From Porpolomopsis calyptriformis (taxonomy: Eukaryota > Basidiomycota > Agaricomycetes > Agaricales > Hygrophoraceae), in the NCBI GenBank assembly GCA_951640195.1, contig OX621166.1:496001-560000 (forward strand): a stretch of DNA of 64,000 bases, read 5' to 3'. Within the stretch, counting starts at the first letter, position 1. Every line of letters starts with the position of its first letter. The notes beneath the pieces were generated by a model. The model saw only the letters and a program-made list of their open reading frames with translations. It was not told the origin of the DNA and ran no database searches. The position numbers were made by a program, and so were the translations under genes. Shown piece after piece: positions 43,307 through 54,658 of the stretch.

Positions 43307-44767
43307 TCAAATTCTCCATGCAGAACTCGTGTGATCCACCCCCAGCTTCTCCCAAACCCCTCTCGCAATATCTTTTTCTCGGTCGTTCAAGAGCAATACC
43401 ACCGTGCTAAACCGAGGAACATTCGCAAATGCATCCATGTATTCCCGAACCCTATCTCCCGCCTTTGCACTCTGATTCAAAGCATCAAGAAAGGTCTCGA
43501 GGATCAAAGTCAGGACTGGTGGCTCGAGAGATATCTTGAACAACGCTGGCAATCCAGATGGTGGGAGAGTCTGTGATCCGTTTGTATATATGAACACTCA
43601 GCAGCTAGGATGTATCATCCAACTCACGCATATAAGGTCCCACCGCTCTTCTGCGGAGCGAGACGACCTCAGTGCCTTTATGAAATCAAAAAGGGTCATG
43701 GGTAAATTTGGCATTTCATCTGGTGACGATTTCACCGCGGGGGAGGGAGAACGGATGGGAGATGGGTTGAGCTCTCGAGACGGCGTGGTCGTTGGCGTTC
43801 CGGCTCGGTCAGTATTGAAAATAGAGTGGTCACCCGTTGACCGAAATATGCCACCACCTGTTCGACTGGGTTTAGCGGCCGCGCGAGCTTGTCGCGCGTC
43901 CTTGAACGTGAGCTCTGTCGGGACTGGCGGTTGGGAGGATGAGCGCGGGTCCGAAGACTTGTCGTCGGATTTGGGCGCGGTGTCGTTGGGCTCGACTATT
44001 TCTATGGGAATACGGCGGCGCCTGCGTTCAGTTGAGGGGGGTGTTGGACCCGGCGCGGGCGTTAACCCAGCCTTTGTCTCGGTCAGCGCAAACGAAAAAT
44101 ATATCTCTGTCGCGGGCGGAAAAATCTCACCAGACGTGACTGGGATCCTTCTTTTCCTATCTGTTCCGCGACTTTCGTTGACTCTTGCTTAGCTGACTGG
44201 TTTGTGGGATCCAGTTTGAGCACTTGGTCAAAGTCTGCATGTCTTTCAGGAAAAAGGCGAACAAGACCGAGAATTATGTACTCGCCTTTCTGCGCTTCCG
44301 AAAGTCGATTCAGTCCAACCATCGCCTGTCCGCGTCTGAAAAGAGCTTTGACATTTGAAGCATCTAGTGTTAGTACAGTCGAGCAGTCTCTGATGGTGTC
44401 CTCATATCTGTGAAACAACGGTGAGCACAGGATAACAGGATTGCGGCGGGAACGGCTTGAACGTACTTGCCTAGTTTAAGATACGCCGCAGCACGATTCA
44501 GAGGAAAGGTGGGGTCGGATTTGTCCGCGAGAATAGCGGCCGTATAGTAGCCTATTGCAGCAGGATAGTCCCCAGATTTGAATGCATCGTTGCCCTGTGA
44601 ATTTGATGAAGAATGTAGGTCGGCACAGCTCAGAAAGACTTGGGCATACCTTAACTTTGAGGTCGGAACTGTGATGCGAGGTGTCTGACTTGACCAAGTT
44701 AGCCTAGAGACAGTATTAGTGTGCGAACCAATTCACCATCGATGGGTGATTTTTTCTCTTTGGCCAT
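43307..44767 (-). CDS. RPAP3-like TPR co-chaperone
   Basis: The TPR block reads KGNDAFKSGDYPAAIGYY, FPLNRAAAYLKLGKYED and NVKALFRRGQAMVGL, the clamp type that binds Hsp90/Hsp70 tails. A long polar linker rich in Pro/Ser/Thr follows. The C-terminal domain runs TLFDFIKALRS, EERWDLIC, LPALFKISLEPPVL and ends at 43307; this is the RPAP3_C type that contacts R2TP partners. It assembles RNA polymerase II and other complexes in the cytosol. The start is unsure. ATG 44767 (MAKEKKSPIDGEL) joins in phase only through a 25-bp intron-like gap with branch ACTAAT and CTAG, which is very short. Confidence 0.85.
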
Positions 44768-44932
44768 TGGCTTTTGAGGTTGTATGGTTGAAAGAGCACG
44801 TCCGAGCCGATTCACACGCGTTGTCTGCGATGTCCAAACAACACGGCCCATCTTGCAACTGGTTTGCGTTGAATGTATTTCAAGAAAAATTCTCCGTTCT
44901 CTTGAAGGTCACTGAAATCTAACTAGGGACGG

Positions 44933-46133
44933 ATGGCGAGTAACCCTCCTGGCCATTCCCACTCCTCTCGCAAGAGGCGGAAATTGGACGTTCGATCAAA
45001 ATCACAATCTGCAGAAGCCAAGGAGGCTGCCGTCAATGTTCTTTCCCTCCCAGCTGGATCAAGGCCGTTGGAATGTCCTTCCGATCATGATATGAAGAAC
45101 GAAGAGTCATGCTCGGCCTTGAGAAAGATGATATTCGATCAGATCGAACTCTCACCTAACCAAAAGATGTGCGTCGGCCCGTTTCCGATTTTCTTTCTGT
45201 ACTCACGCACAACCCGGTCCCGTTTACCGTGTTGTAAACTTCTTATTTATCATTAGGCCCGGAAAGTATCTTGCCCTGGACTGCGAAATGGTCGGAGTTG
45301 GCATAGACGGAGCAGAGTCATCGCTCGCTCGAGCCAGCATCGTCAATTTCTATGGAGTCGTGCAGTTGGACGAGTTTGTACAACAAAGAGAGCGAGTCGT
45401 GGATTATCGGACTCAGTTCAGTGGTATTAGAGCAACGGATATGATTAAAGGTATGCTCATCCGACCTTGACATGGAATGTAATCGCATTTATGCATGATG
45501 GAATCAGCAAAGCCGTTCAAGGAAGTTCAGCAACGGGTCGCGGATCTGTTAAAGGGTCGAATATTGGTCGGACATGCCGTCTTTAATGATCTCAAGGTGA
45601 GCGACACATTTTGGAACCTGATTTCTTCCCTGACAAGGATTCCTTAGGCTCTTCTCCTATCTCATCCTCGATCTCAAACTATCGATACGCAGCATTACGC
45701 CGGCAAGTACAAGGTCACAACAAGTCGACGTGTAGCTCTAAGAAACCTCGTCCAGCAAGAGTTGGGCGTAAAAATACAGGACGGTGAACACTCCAGCGTT
45801 CGTGTCTCCGTATATTTTATAACTTCACATCAATCAAAAACTGCACGATAGGTTACAGATGCGAGAGCAACGATGGCGGTTTTCAGGCTACATCGGAAAG
45901 TTTGGGAAAGGGGAAACAGACATCTCAATACAAACGGCGAGGCAATTGCTAGGAAAAAACGACGTAGGGATGAAGACGAGGTCGGAGGCTTCGATACGGG
46001 AGACAAGGACAGAATGGGTGTTGGCTCAGGCCCATCCAAAAGGCTGAAGCAGATGGGACCAAATGGTGGAAAGAAAGAGAAATGGTGGAAGATTCTCGGT
46101 GAATTCACTTCGACTCGGCCAGAAGTGGACTAA
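44933..46133 (+). CDS. rex4: REX4-like 3'-5' RNA exonuclease
   Basis: DEDDh exonuclease acting in the nucleolus on pre-rRNA. Start ATG 44933 ([19 protein letters not shown]), a basic N-terminus fit for nuclear import. ExoI is [12 protein letters not shown], Exo[14 protein letters not shown], Exo[17 protein letters not shown]; all catalytic acids are present. A second basic run (RKKRRR) lies in the tail. Ends FTSTRPEVD at TAA 46131-46133. Five exons; introns follow NQKM, DMIK, NDLK and HSSV. Length is about 310 residues, as expected. Divergent from the RPAP3-like gene with about 165 bp between starts. Confidence 0.92.
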
Positions 46134-46677
46134 GACCGAATTTGCTATCAACATTCAAATGGTGATTTAAAGCGCTCATGTATGGACAACACCCACACCC
46201 CGGTATTTTTTCCTAGGAACTTTTCAAAGATCAAAATGTCCGAAGATTTCGGTAAGTCAGAGAATCTGAATATAGAGAAGTTCGGCTCAGCCAGTCCGGC
46301 GCAACTTTGAGCGGAGCCTTTAAACCACGTTCCCAGATTATTACCAGATTATTACCAGATCATTACCGTTTACTTCCGTCGTTGTCCGTTGCCCAATCTT
46401 TTACCGACGCCACCCTCACCAGACTCGAACTTGGAAGTCGGAACTTGCCGGATACAATCTAATCGATAGCCGGGCTCAAATCATTATCTTTACAGCTTTT
46501 GAGTATTTTAGTGCTGACGCAATCACATCTGATAGTGATTGGGGTCAGATCGTTACAGTACGGATGGGCACGAAGCCTCATCGTTTCCCATAATGGAAAC
46601 AGGCCGTAATAGAAATGTGAAGAGCTTCGGTAGATATAAGCATTACATTGCTCGCTCTATTCCAATGGACAAACACC
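46134..46677. other. Intergenic with a short tandem repeat
   Basis: No gene seen. CAGATTATTAC is repeated three times in tandem (about 46334-46366, last copy with C for T). The promoter of membrane protein copy 2 is here. Confidence 0.5.
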
Positions 46678-47664
46678 ATGTCAAGTCTCACCTCCTCAGT
46701 TGAGCATCTCTGTTTCAAAGAATGGGTCGTCACCTTAACCCTGCAAACAATCAACCTCCTTCATCTTTCTCAGTTCTCAACACTCACCTCGAAACTTTAC
46801 CAAAAAATTTGTTTGCTTCTCCTCTTCCGTCTCCCCCTTCTCTACACCGCCCGGTTCCATACAGCAGACTTATCAGCTCAGCCGATGTCTCCTCCCTCAT
46901 TCCAAGATCTAATCTCCTTCCTTATTGTCGAGTGGAAGATCTTGAACGCGGCATCCATGTCTTTGCTGTTGTGAATAATCATATTCTTATGATCCATCTC
47001 CTGCAATTTACACATTTTTAACAGCATCATCCTGGGTATATTTCAGCTCTCGAGTGCAATGGCAGAAACACTTACCCGCACCGCGGGATTCTTGTCTATG
47101 GCATTTGCTTCTTTCAGCATCTTATACAGCTGGATTCTTATCATCCACTTTTCTTCGCTGAGGGGTGGAAATGTTACATCTGATGAAGACGGAAACAGAA
47201 GTGAGGCCAGCGGTGAAACCAACAGGACAAGAACGAGCACTAACAGTCAGACAATTGAGTGGATCACTGCCAGTATCCTTTCATTTTATGCAACCAAGTT
47301 GTGTGCACTCATAGACATTCATAGAGGTTGAGCAACACGAATACCGAGCGGTGTGTGTGGTGGAATGTATGGGTCCTTCTGGCACTGCCTGCAATATGGG
47401 CTGCTTGGTGAGTGTTCCTGGAAGGCGGCGTTGAGAAGAGTATTCATCTTACTTGGAGTAGGTCAGGGCTCTTGTTCACTTGCGTCCTCCTCCTTTTCAT
47501 TTGGTATATGAATGCAACGAGTGTAGCTTCACCCGTGAATCCCGTTGTACACTTGAGCAATATTGGCGTCGCTTCCAAGTACATCCCGGACATCACAGTA
47601 ACAATTGTGCTCGCAATCGGGGCAGTGTATCTAGTTTTGATTATTCGGGCCTTGCCATCTTGGT
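46678..47664 (+). CDS. Multi-pass membrane protein, copy 2 of a duplicated pair
   Basis: ATG 46678 (MSSLTSSVEHLCF) to TGA 47662-47664 (RALPSW). It matches copy 1 through most of its length: FRLPLLYTARFH, EWKILNAAS, AETLTRTAGFLSMAFASF and AVTIVLAIG-type segments (here TVTIVLAIGAVYLV). The first intron (GTGAATAATCAT..TTTAACAG) joins LLLF to IILGIFQLSSAM in phase. The acidic loop differs most (DEDGNRSEASGE). About six membrane spans, function unknown. It is convergent with Ras-like copy 2, as expected for an inverted copy of the 35.8-40.5 kb block without the AspRS gene. Confidence 0.65.
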
Positions 47665-48120
47665 GAGCATACAGAATGCCAAACGAGAAGAAAGCTAATT
47701 GCATTCCTGTTTCACTGTCAGTCCTCAGAGACAATCATGTCCGGGTCCCTGATGATTTGCTCACAGATGGCCATCTACGAAAAGCTTCTAGTTATTAAAG
47801 TCGTTTTGTTGTGTTTGTTATCGATTCGGACGAACGAACGAACCTGTTATTTGTCTCTATTTACCAAAGATAATGATGATGTTATTCTTGACATTCGTCA
47901 GACGTCTCTGCTAGGGTCCCAAGAGACTGATTCCTCGACTTGTGTACTACAAGGATACGGCGAACCTACCTTCAGATAAAACGTCCACGAGGGAATCAAG
48001 CCTTATATAATGGTATTGCGGTTACTCCAATGAAAATACAGATCCATTCCACACTAAGATAGCGTTATGATATACATTACCCACAAGATAGCGAGACAGC
48101 ACCTGATCAAGGAATTGAGA
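47665..48120. other. Intergenic between convergent duplicated genes, no gene seen
   Basis: It contains the 3' flanks of membrane protein copy 2 and Ras-like copy 2. A run of GAACGAACGAAC lies near 47831. Short frames only. Confidence 0.45.
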
Positions 48121-49152
48121 TCAAGTCACAATACAGCGGGAGTAGCAGCCCGGCGTGTAGTTGCATTGTCCGTTTGGGTGAATGACATCACCATCGGCAC
48201 TCTTGAATTGAGAGCGTCCGAAACCCTAAGATCATGGTATGATGAAACTTTCATTAGCTTGGCATCATGGTGCACTGACCGGGCTGTGTCTTCTCACTGC
48301 ACGGACAAGATCGTAGAACGCTCGATCGATGCTGACACAGTACTTTGCGGAAACCTCCAAAAAGTCGCACCCGAACGCTCTCGCTCGCTCTAGGCCCTCT
48401 GTTGAATTCAACCATTAACAAGTGTTAAACCAAAAATACAATTACGATTAAAAGATCCGCACCGACGGTCGAGACTTGCCTCTCACACTCCAAATCGCAC
48501 TTGCTTCCGATCAAGATGGCTGGAACAACATCTTGGTTTTTAATCCGTAAGATGGAATTATAGAGAGAGGTCGTTTCTTCGAATGACTCTCGTTGTGTAA
48601 TGGAATAGACTAGCATAAAGCCTTCGCTTTTGTTTATGTAGCCATCTCGGATAGCTCTGGATTCGAGATAATTCTTTATCAAAACGCAAATTTGAATCGG
48701 AAGAGGAAAGAATAAGGAGGGAAGAAACCGAAGGTTATAGGAGGCGATCGTAGTTGAAAATACTCGCCTGTACTCTGGTTGACCTAGATTCTCGAATATC
48801 TCGATTATAGCAAGACGGTTGTCGACAATGCACTCTCTGATGTACGGCTCTAAGTTGGAGTTCGTTCAAATATACAGAATCAATGAAAAAAATGGCGAAC
48901 GGTCAATGGTGGGTTCGTGATGATCCACCCATCTGCCCAGGAGAAACTGGGTAGTCAACGAAGTCTTGCCTACGCCTGATATGGGAGGTGCGAGAATGGG
49001 TCAAATGCCGCTGGGAAAACGAAACGTGACGGATTTCTGACCTTGGTCACCCAGAATTTGCAGCTGATAGAGTCTCTGAGGTTCAGCCTTCTCGACGCGT
49101 CATAAATTCGTTGATTGCGGACTGGACGAGAGACTCGCCCTACCTTTGACAT
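48121..49152 (-). CDS. Ras-like GTPase, copy 2, with altered G3 and G4 motifs
   Basis: Start ATG 49152 (MSK, then RLYQLQILGDQGVGKTS). Intron positions match copy 1. Switch I reads WVDHHEPTID. G3 reads IFENLGQPEYR where DTAGQ is standard (Asp to Glu, Thr to Asn, Ala to Leu). G4 reads SKCD instead of NKCD. G5 is VSAKYC. The end is YTPGCYSRCIVT, a CaaX box with an upstream Cys, at TGA 48121-48123. The frame is open and spliced cleanly, so it is probably expressed, but guanine specificity and Mg contact should be weakened. It may act as a constitutive or nucleotide-poor decoy. Alternatively it is a recent pseudogene with no stop yet. Confidence 0.8.
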
Positions 49153-50301
49153 TGCTGCTGTGGAATGATCATGCAAAAGAACACGCCAGATCAATCAATC
49201 AGACTATACGCGTATACTCAGCGTCCGGACTATAGGCTGAGGTGAGAGATTCGTTTCACTCCACGGAGCATTCTGTCCGACACTCCTGTTGTAATACACC
49301 GACAGGCACTACCAAAATTTATAGCCCTCACGCTGCATCCTGAGTATACGAACATACGCGGCTAATCCTCGCTTGACGCTTTTCCAAAACGCCTTCGGTC
49401 AAACGATGGCAATTTGGCAAAAAAAGCGATGTCGTGAACGAGACAGCCCATTTGCTAGACAGTCTTCTCGTATATCAACCCTCGAACAAGTATGTCTTCA
49501 TTATTCTCAAACTCCCTGTTCTAGGCAACGCAGAAGGATCAAACAAAACCGGGTGTGGCCGTCCGTGCAGAAAGAAATAGCGGTACCACGCTTGAGAGAT
49601 TGGCCGTCTCCAGAGCGGGGGGCATTTCGAGAAAAATTGTAACCTGGACATGAACCAAAAGATCGGAACGGGGGAACGGGTTATTAGAACGGCGAACGGC
49701 TCCGCTGATAAAGACGGCCCGTGTCCATGAATCTCGATGGGTGGAACCAAAACAGGCATCCCGAAGGATCGTTGACCGGAACCGCGGGCAAAAGAAATCC
49801 AATTGTATACAAACTGAAACACCTAAATGTCACCGCTGGAACGGGGATCTTGAAATTCATGCTGGCAGTGCGAACCCCCCCTTTGTAGGTGCCTGGGCGT
49901 CTTCCCGCTCACCTGGCATTCGTCCGTATGACCACTTACACTGCCTCCCTCGTCACAGAATATGTCTTTCATCATCAAGGTTTGATCGTCATGGAACTTT
50001 CCGCGACCAGCCAAAGCCTGCTCGCTCACCGAAATTATTGAGACGTTTGCGATAGCATTTATAATTATCTGTTAACGAAAATGACATCGACTATCCTCGT
50101 AAATTTCAAGTGATAAAGCGTAAACAACTCGTGCACGAAAGTAGCTGCCAAAACAGACAGTCCGTTCTTCCATCCCTTAATTCGAATTTGAATAAATAAC
50201 AATATGAATTGACAATAAACGGAGAATGCTTCAGAACCTACTCGCCCCCCTCCGCCTCATCCTCTCGAATGTAGATCACGCGTAGCATCAGGAGATACAG
50301 C
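49153..50301. other. About 1.1 kb without a recognised gene
   Basis: It contains the promoter of Ras-like copy 2 and the 3' flank of the next gene. Minus-strand open stretches of 60-115 codons (49475-50029) show no domain, no good intron chain and no codon pattern that convinces me. Confidence 0.4.
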
Positions 50302-51864
50302 TTATGAAGATGGTCTGGTGGAGGCACTGTTGGACACGGGACGCGGACCTGAAGTCATCGCGCGTGGAGGCACGGATGGCGCCTTGATCGATGGCAGCGG
50401 TTTGTGAATCGACAAATTGAGTGGGGTCGTCGTCGTTGTAGTCACAAAAAAGCTTGGCTGACGATCAGGCGGAACACCCGCCGTCGGCCCCACCAATGGC
50501 GGATATCCACCTCTGCGCTCGCGCTTGCGCGAAGGACGTCGGGCAACAGCCTGCAGGGAGGCAGTGGGCACAACGGGGCGGGCAGGTGGGGGTTCCTGGA
50601 CACCGTCCTTGGGCTCAGGGAAAGGTGGGAGTGATCGAGGATTGGGGGGGAGGACCGAAGGCAGAGGTGGTACAGGGAGAACCCTCCTCGGTTGAGATGG
50701 AGGCGGTACCGGAGGTACTGGCGGTAGTAGAATTGGCGACTCGTGTGCACGCCAGCCCTTTGTCTGCGGAGACCGCGCATTGTACTCGGCCTTGGCGACG
50801 CGCTTCTCAAGATTTGATGCTTTCGAAGGTCTTCTTCTTGTTGAGCGGTGGCCGCGATGGGTAGCTGAATTTGGGGGATTTTCGGCCCCCTCGGCCCCGG
50901 GAGAGATAATTCCGGTAGATGTACGGGGAGAGCCGGCATACGCATTGGAGAGGACTCTCTTCACACGCCCAACGCGATTTTTCAAGAGATGAGTGACGAC
51001 GAGCGTCTCACTTCTTTCGAGCGGTTCGGTCGAGACGTCAAGAGGAGGGACGGCGGGGACGGGAGTATTATCAATACCAGCGTAGTACCCGTAGATTGAA
51101 TGAGCATGCGAGGAATCGCGGGCTGATGATGAAGACAGAGCCTCCTCGTGGTTGGCGCCGGAGCCTGGGGTGAAGTGAGAGGAAGGAACGGCGGATGCGG
51201 ATAAAGGAGAGGAGGGGTCCATAGGGATGATTAAAGACGGAAGGTATCGACTCAAGGTGAAGCTCGACCGCGAAGGTGAATCCGGAGGTTTCGAGGGGTC
51301 GCGGTTGGTATCATGACTGGTCGATGTTAGATCATTAGCGAGCGGAGGTGAACTATTTTTAGCTCCTTCCCGAGCGTCCAAAAGAAGAGGACGGGAATTG
51401 TCTTTAGAATTATTGAGGCTTGGAATAACAAGAGCTACGTCTGGTGCAACCAGACGTACGTCCTCGACATGAGGGTGGCGTTCAAGGTCCAATGAACGAT
51501 AACGCAAGATAGTCGAATGAACCCTGGAGGTGGACTGGGTTGGAGGTTGAAAAGCTGAAAGGAGAGGCTCTAAACGTAAAGCATCCGAATCGGTTCGACG
51601 GTGACGAAATCGTTGTAGAAGTGGAAGTTTAAATGCAGTGCGGGGTTGTGGAAGTGAAAAGTTGAATGGGGTACGTGGCTTTTCACCCAATTGAGGACGT
51701 TCCAGCCGTTCTTGATGATCCTTCTTACCCCACCGCCAAAAAACGAAAGCAAGAAAGGCGAGTACTGCGATGAGGACAATCGCAGCACCAATGGCGCCTC
51801 CAACTAAACCAGGAGGAGGCGCTGTGGAGTTTGCCCGTTGAAAATGGTAGGATTTGGGCGCCAT
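50302..51864 (-). CDS. Single-pass membrane protein with long Pro/Ser-rich cytoplasmic tail
   Basis: One exon of 520 codons from ATG 51864 (MAPKSYHFQRANSTAPPP). A membrane segment at about residues 20-42 (LVGGAIGAAIVLIAVLAFLAFVFW) is followed by RWGKK, so the short N-terminus faces out and the tail is cytosolic. The tail is low in complexity: Ser/Pro blocks, a poly-Pro zone near residues 390-430 (LLPPVPPVPPPSQP) that could bind SH3 or WW domains, and basic patches. No enzyme domain. The layout recalls fungal wall or stress sensor proteins, but the short outer part argues against a classic Wsc/Mid2 sensor. Confidence 0.7.
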   Translation of the reverse strand: MAPKSYHFQRANSTAPPPGLVGGAIGAAIVLIAVLAFLAFVFWRWGKKDHQERLERPQLGEKPRTPFNFSLPQPRTAFKLPLLQRFRHRRTDSDALRLEPLLSAFQPPTQSTSRVHSTILRYRSLDLERHPHVEDVRLVAPDVALVIPSLNNSKDNSRPLLLDAREGAKNSSPPLANDLTSTSHDTNRDPSKPPDSPSRSSFTLSRYLPSLIIPMDPSSPLSASAVPSSHFTPGSGANHEEALSSSSARDSSHAHSIYGYYAGIDNTPVPAVPPLDVSTEPLERSETLVVTHLLKNRVGRVKRVLSNAYAGSPRTSTGIISPGAEGAENPPNSATHRGHRSTRRRPSKASNLEKRVAKAEYNARSPQTKGWRAHESPILLPPVPPVPPPSQPRRVLPVPPLPSVLPPNPRSLPPFPEPKDGVQEPPPARPVVPTASLQAVARRPSRKRERRGGYPPLVGPTAGVPPDRQPSFFVTTTTTTPLNLSIHKPLPSIKAPSVPPRAMTSGPRPVSNSASTRPSS

Positions 51865-52046
51865 CACCTAACTTGAGAGAAGAAAATGAGGGAGAGGAGA
51901 CAAAATTTGATGCGATGTGTGAGTCGTGAACAGCCACTTGAAATTGATTTGGAATACATCACGTGACATGAGGTCATGAGCCGTATTTTATCGCAAGGTC
52001 GGCTTGATTGTGCTGGAATGAATCTTGTTCAGTCCACAGAGCAGCC

Positions 52047-52314
52047 ATGCCAGACGGAAGGTTTGAATGCTTTCAATGACTCTTCTTCTTGACTGATGAG
52101 CTTCGAAGCTTGCGCGCTCCAAGCATGTCTTTCCCAACACACGTATTCTCCGGAAAAGTGTAATCGTCATTTGCGGAAACTGTACGAATGTTGCCAGAAG
52201 ATGTATGAGGAGAACGGGGATGATAGCCCTTCAACCGCTTGTCCGACGGCCATTGTTCTGCAAAAATCACTCAGCAAAGATCAGCGCTATCAGGAGAAGA
52301 ACGGTTATTCATAG
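52047..52314 (+). CDS. cmc4: CMC4-like twin Cys mitochondrial protein
   Basis: Two exons: MPDG (ATG 52047), a 40-bp intron 52061-52100, then SFEACALQACLSQHTYSPEKC and LYECCQKMYEENG, ending QEKNGYS at 52314. The Cys pattern (ACALQAC, EKC, YECC, ACP) and the length of about 75 residues fit Cmc4, a small intermembrane-space protein imported and oxidised by the Mia40 system. No presequence is expected for this class. The intron joins in phase as GGA AG/C TTC. Confidence 0.85.
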
Positions 52315-52396
52315 TCCGAACGCCTTATTGTGCACACGTTGCAGTATTAAAATGTCAGACTGATCAGATACCACGCCCCCAGCCTTTTCACCCACC

Positions 52397-54124
52397 ATGC
52401 CTAAGCGCGTGGCTACACCCCCACCTGGGGATGACGAGCCGGAATACTTGACTGTCCATCATCCGTATCCTCTCAACGCAAACTGGGAACTGGCCGCCGA
52501 CAGGGTCCAATTCGCCCGTTGGATTGCATGCTGCACCGCTACGAAGCCTTTCTATGCATTTTTTCATAAACCTAGAGTGCGCCCTTCGCGCCTTTTTTGA
52601 TTTGCAATTGACACCCTCGTGAGCCAGTCTCGCGGAATGGTCATCCTTGAGATCGAGAAGACCTATGAAGGCATCGATGGCTTATTGGGCGAGCACAGAT
52701 GGAACGACTTTCTGAGGGACCCAACGAACGAAGAGAAAGATCGTGTTAGCCAGGTTTTTTATTGTCTTTACAAAACGGGCAGAGAAGTTCAGAAAGACGG
52801 TTAGTGGATTTATTCCTGAGCCTTCTTGTTTTTAAATAGATGCATAGGGTGGAAGAGAATCTACGTCGAAGAAGCCTGGTTCCTTGGTTGGAACCCAATT
52901 AACAGGTGCGTCAGGGCACGATCAGCTCGTTTTCAAATAGATCCACATACGTTTGTGGCTAGGGTCACAAATTACCCTTACCCCCAAACACACTGGTGTG
53001 CGCCGCCCGTGGAAGATAAAACAAACAAACCACTCTGTCGTCCATTACCAAAGGATAGATTCCCACCGCCTGCCAAATACGCCACTGCTCGTACGAGTCT
53101 ATCTCCATGATCGTCTTTCGTTGAACTAAAGCGAGCGATCGCTTACAGCTGTAGTATACGCCAAAAATGGTTCATTCCTGCCAAGATCGTGCGCTGATAG
53201 ACCTGACCTCTTTTCTAACAGTTCCAGGCTCTTCAAACTGGGTGAATGCCAAAAACGACCCTCTTGCATCGAAAACTGTCCACGTTGCTTCCAGAAAAAA
53301 GGCTCTGGCGTCCCTGACCATCCCACCCCAAAGAATGCAGTCTCGTTTGGCAACCCAGACGAGCCCTGTCAAGACATCGAAATCCCCTACATGTAAGTAG
53401 AAACATCCACTTTACTGTCGGCATCGAACCTTCCCCGCGTGATATCGTAGCGAACAAGAACACGCCGGTAATTACTTCGCCGAATACGGCCAGCACCACA
53501 ACACCGTCGCCCTGGACGGCTTCTACGGGTAAAACATCCGAAATCACTACCCCAGGTAGCAGCACGCAAGCCCCGAGTCTCCCTCCCGGTTTAAAACCCA
53601 AGCCCGTTGGGCCATCGAAGAAATTCATATGGAGTGACAGTCCCATGTCCGAAGGTCCCTGGTGGGACGACGATTTTCCTGCTGAAGGTGGAGAAAGCAG
53701 CGACCTACCGAGACCCTCTGGTAACTACGGATTCCGGCCGGAGGACTTTGCGGGTCTTACTATCGGGCCTGAGCCGTTGTATGATATGATGCCGGGCGAA
53801 TCCGGTATTCCCTTAGACTATGTGGCGCAGTGGGAGGAAGAGGATGGTGAGGATGTGGTGTGGGGGGCGGGCGATAATACGGGCCAGGGATCGTTGTGGG
53901 ATGACCCTCAGCTACCGAGGGTGCCTATTCAGGAGAAACTGTGTCCCGTACACGGGAATATCTGCAAGAAGGGGATTTGCCAGGCGTATGCAAACATGCT
54001 GAGAAAGACGGCAAGGAATGGAAGGATGGAAAGGCTGAGGCGGGAGAATGTGGGCAAGGGGAAGCAGAGGGCGAGAAACGTTGCGAAAGGAAAAGGGAAA
54101 GAAAGGGAAGGTGAGTTGATATGA
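52397..54124 (+). CDS. Unknown protein with C-terminal CPVHGNICKKGIC motif
   Basis: Spliced gene from ATG 52397 (MPKRVATPPPGDDEPEYLTV) to TGA 54122-54124. An N-terminal conserved-looking part (NWELAADRVQFARWIACC, then MVILEIEKTYEGIDGLLG, NDFLRDPTNEEKDR, RIYVEEAWFLGWNP) has the feel of an RNA-recognition-like fold but lacks clear RNP motifs. A Ser/Thr/Pro linker and an acidic stretch follow. Near the end CPVHGNICKKGICQAYA places three Cys and one His at close spacing, a possible metal site. The tail is Lys/Arg-rich. At least five introns. It looks like a lineage-specific basidiomycete family; function is not inferred. Confidence 0.6.
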
Positions 54125-54658
54125 TTGCTGTCGATGAATAAGGTGAATTGAGATTGGATTAGTATTGTCTCTGGACAGCATGTCCAGCAGCAGCAACCGA
54201 AATGACGACCCCTGGGAGGGATCGAGTCACAAGTGGGATTACGCGGGGAAATTGAATGAATAAGCAAGCTAAATAGCATTTTGTACCTGAGATCGATACA
54301 GACCTTCTAAACGATCGGCGTCTTCAATCGGAAATGGCCGAACTCGTTCTTCCTCTGAAAAGACATTTATTGAGGACAATCTTCGCTTGGTATACGATAT
54401 CAGTTCGTCTTTGCATCGGAATACTCATGGAATACTCATGGAATACTTTTTATTGGCTGACGAGGAATCGGCAGATGACTAATATTGAACGGATTTATAA
54501 GTCCTTTGACCTGACAACATATTTCGGTGGCCGAGTCACAGCCAGACTGACGCGTCTGATGCCGTTCCCACTCGTGGTATTATATTAACCTGCGGAACAG
54601 CAGGTCCTCCTCCTTCAGATCCTTCCCGGTCAGCCTCTCAGTCATACATCTTAATATC
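54125..54658. other. Intergenic, promoter of the MFS transporter
   Basis: No gene seen. ATACTCATGGA is repeated in tandem near 54421-54441. Confidence 0.45.

Noticed and set aside
43536..44192. Plus-strand open frame of 218 codons
   Set aside because: It is the shadow of the RPAP3-like gene on the opposite strand, which has clear domains and splice sites.
49475..50029. Minus-strand frames between Ras-like gene 2 and the membrane protein
   Set aside because: No intron chain, domain or coherent start could be supported.
50404..50992. Plus-strand frames opposite the single-pass membrane protein
   Set aside because: Compositional shadows of the Pro/Ser-rich tail.
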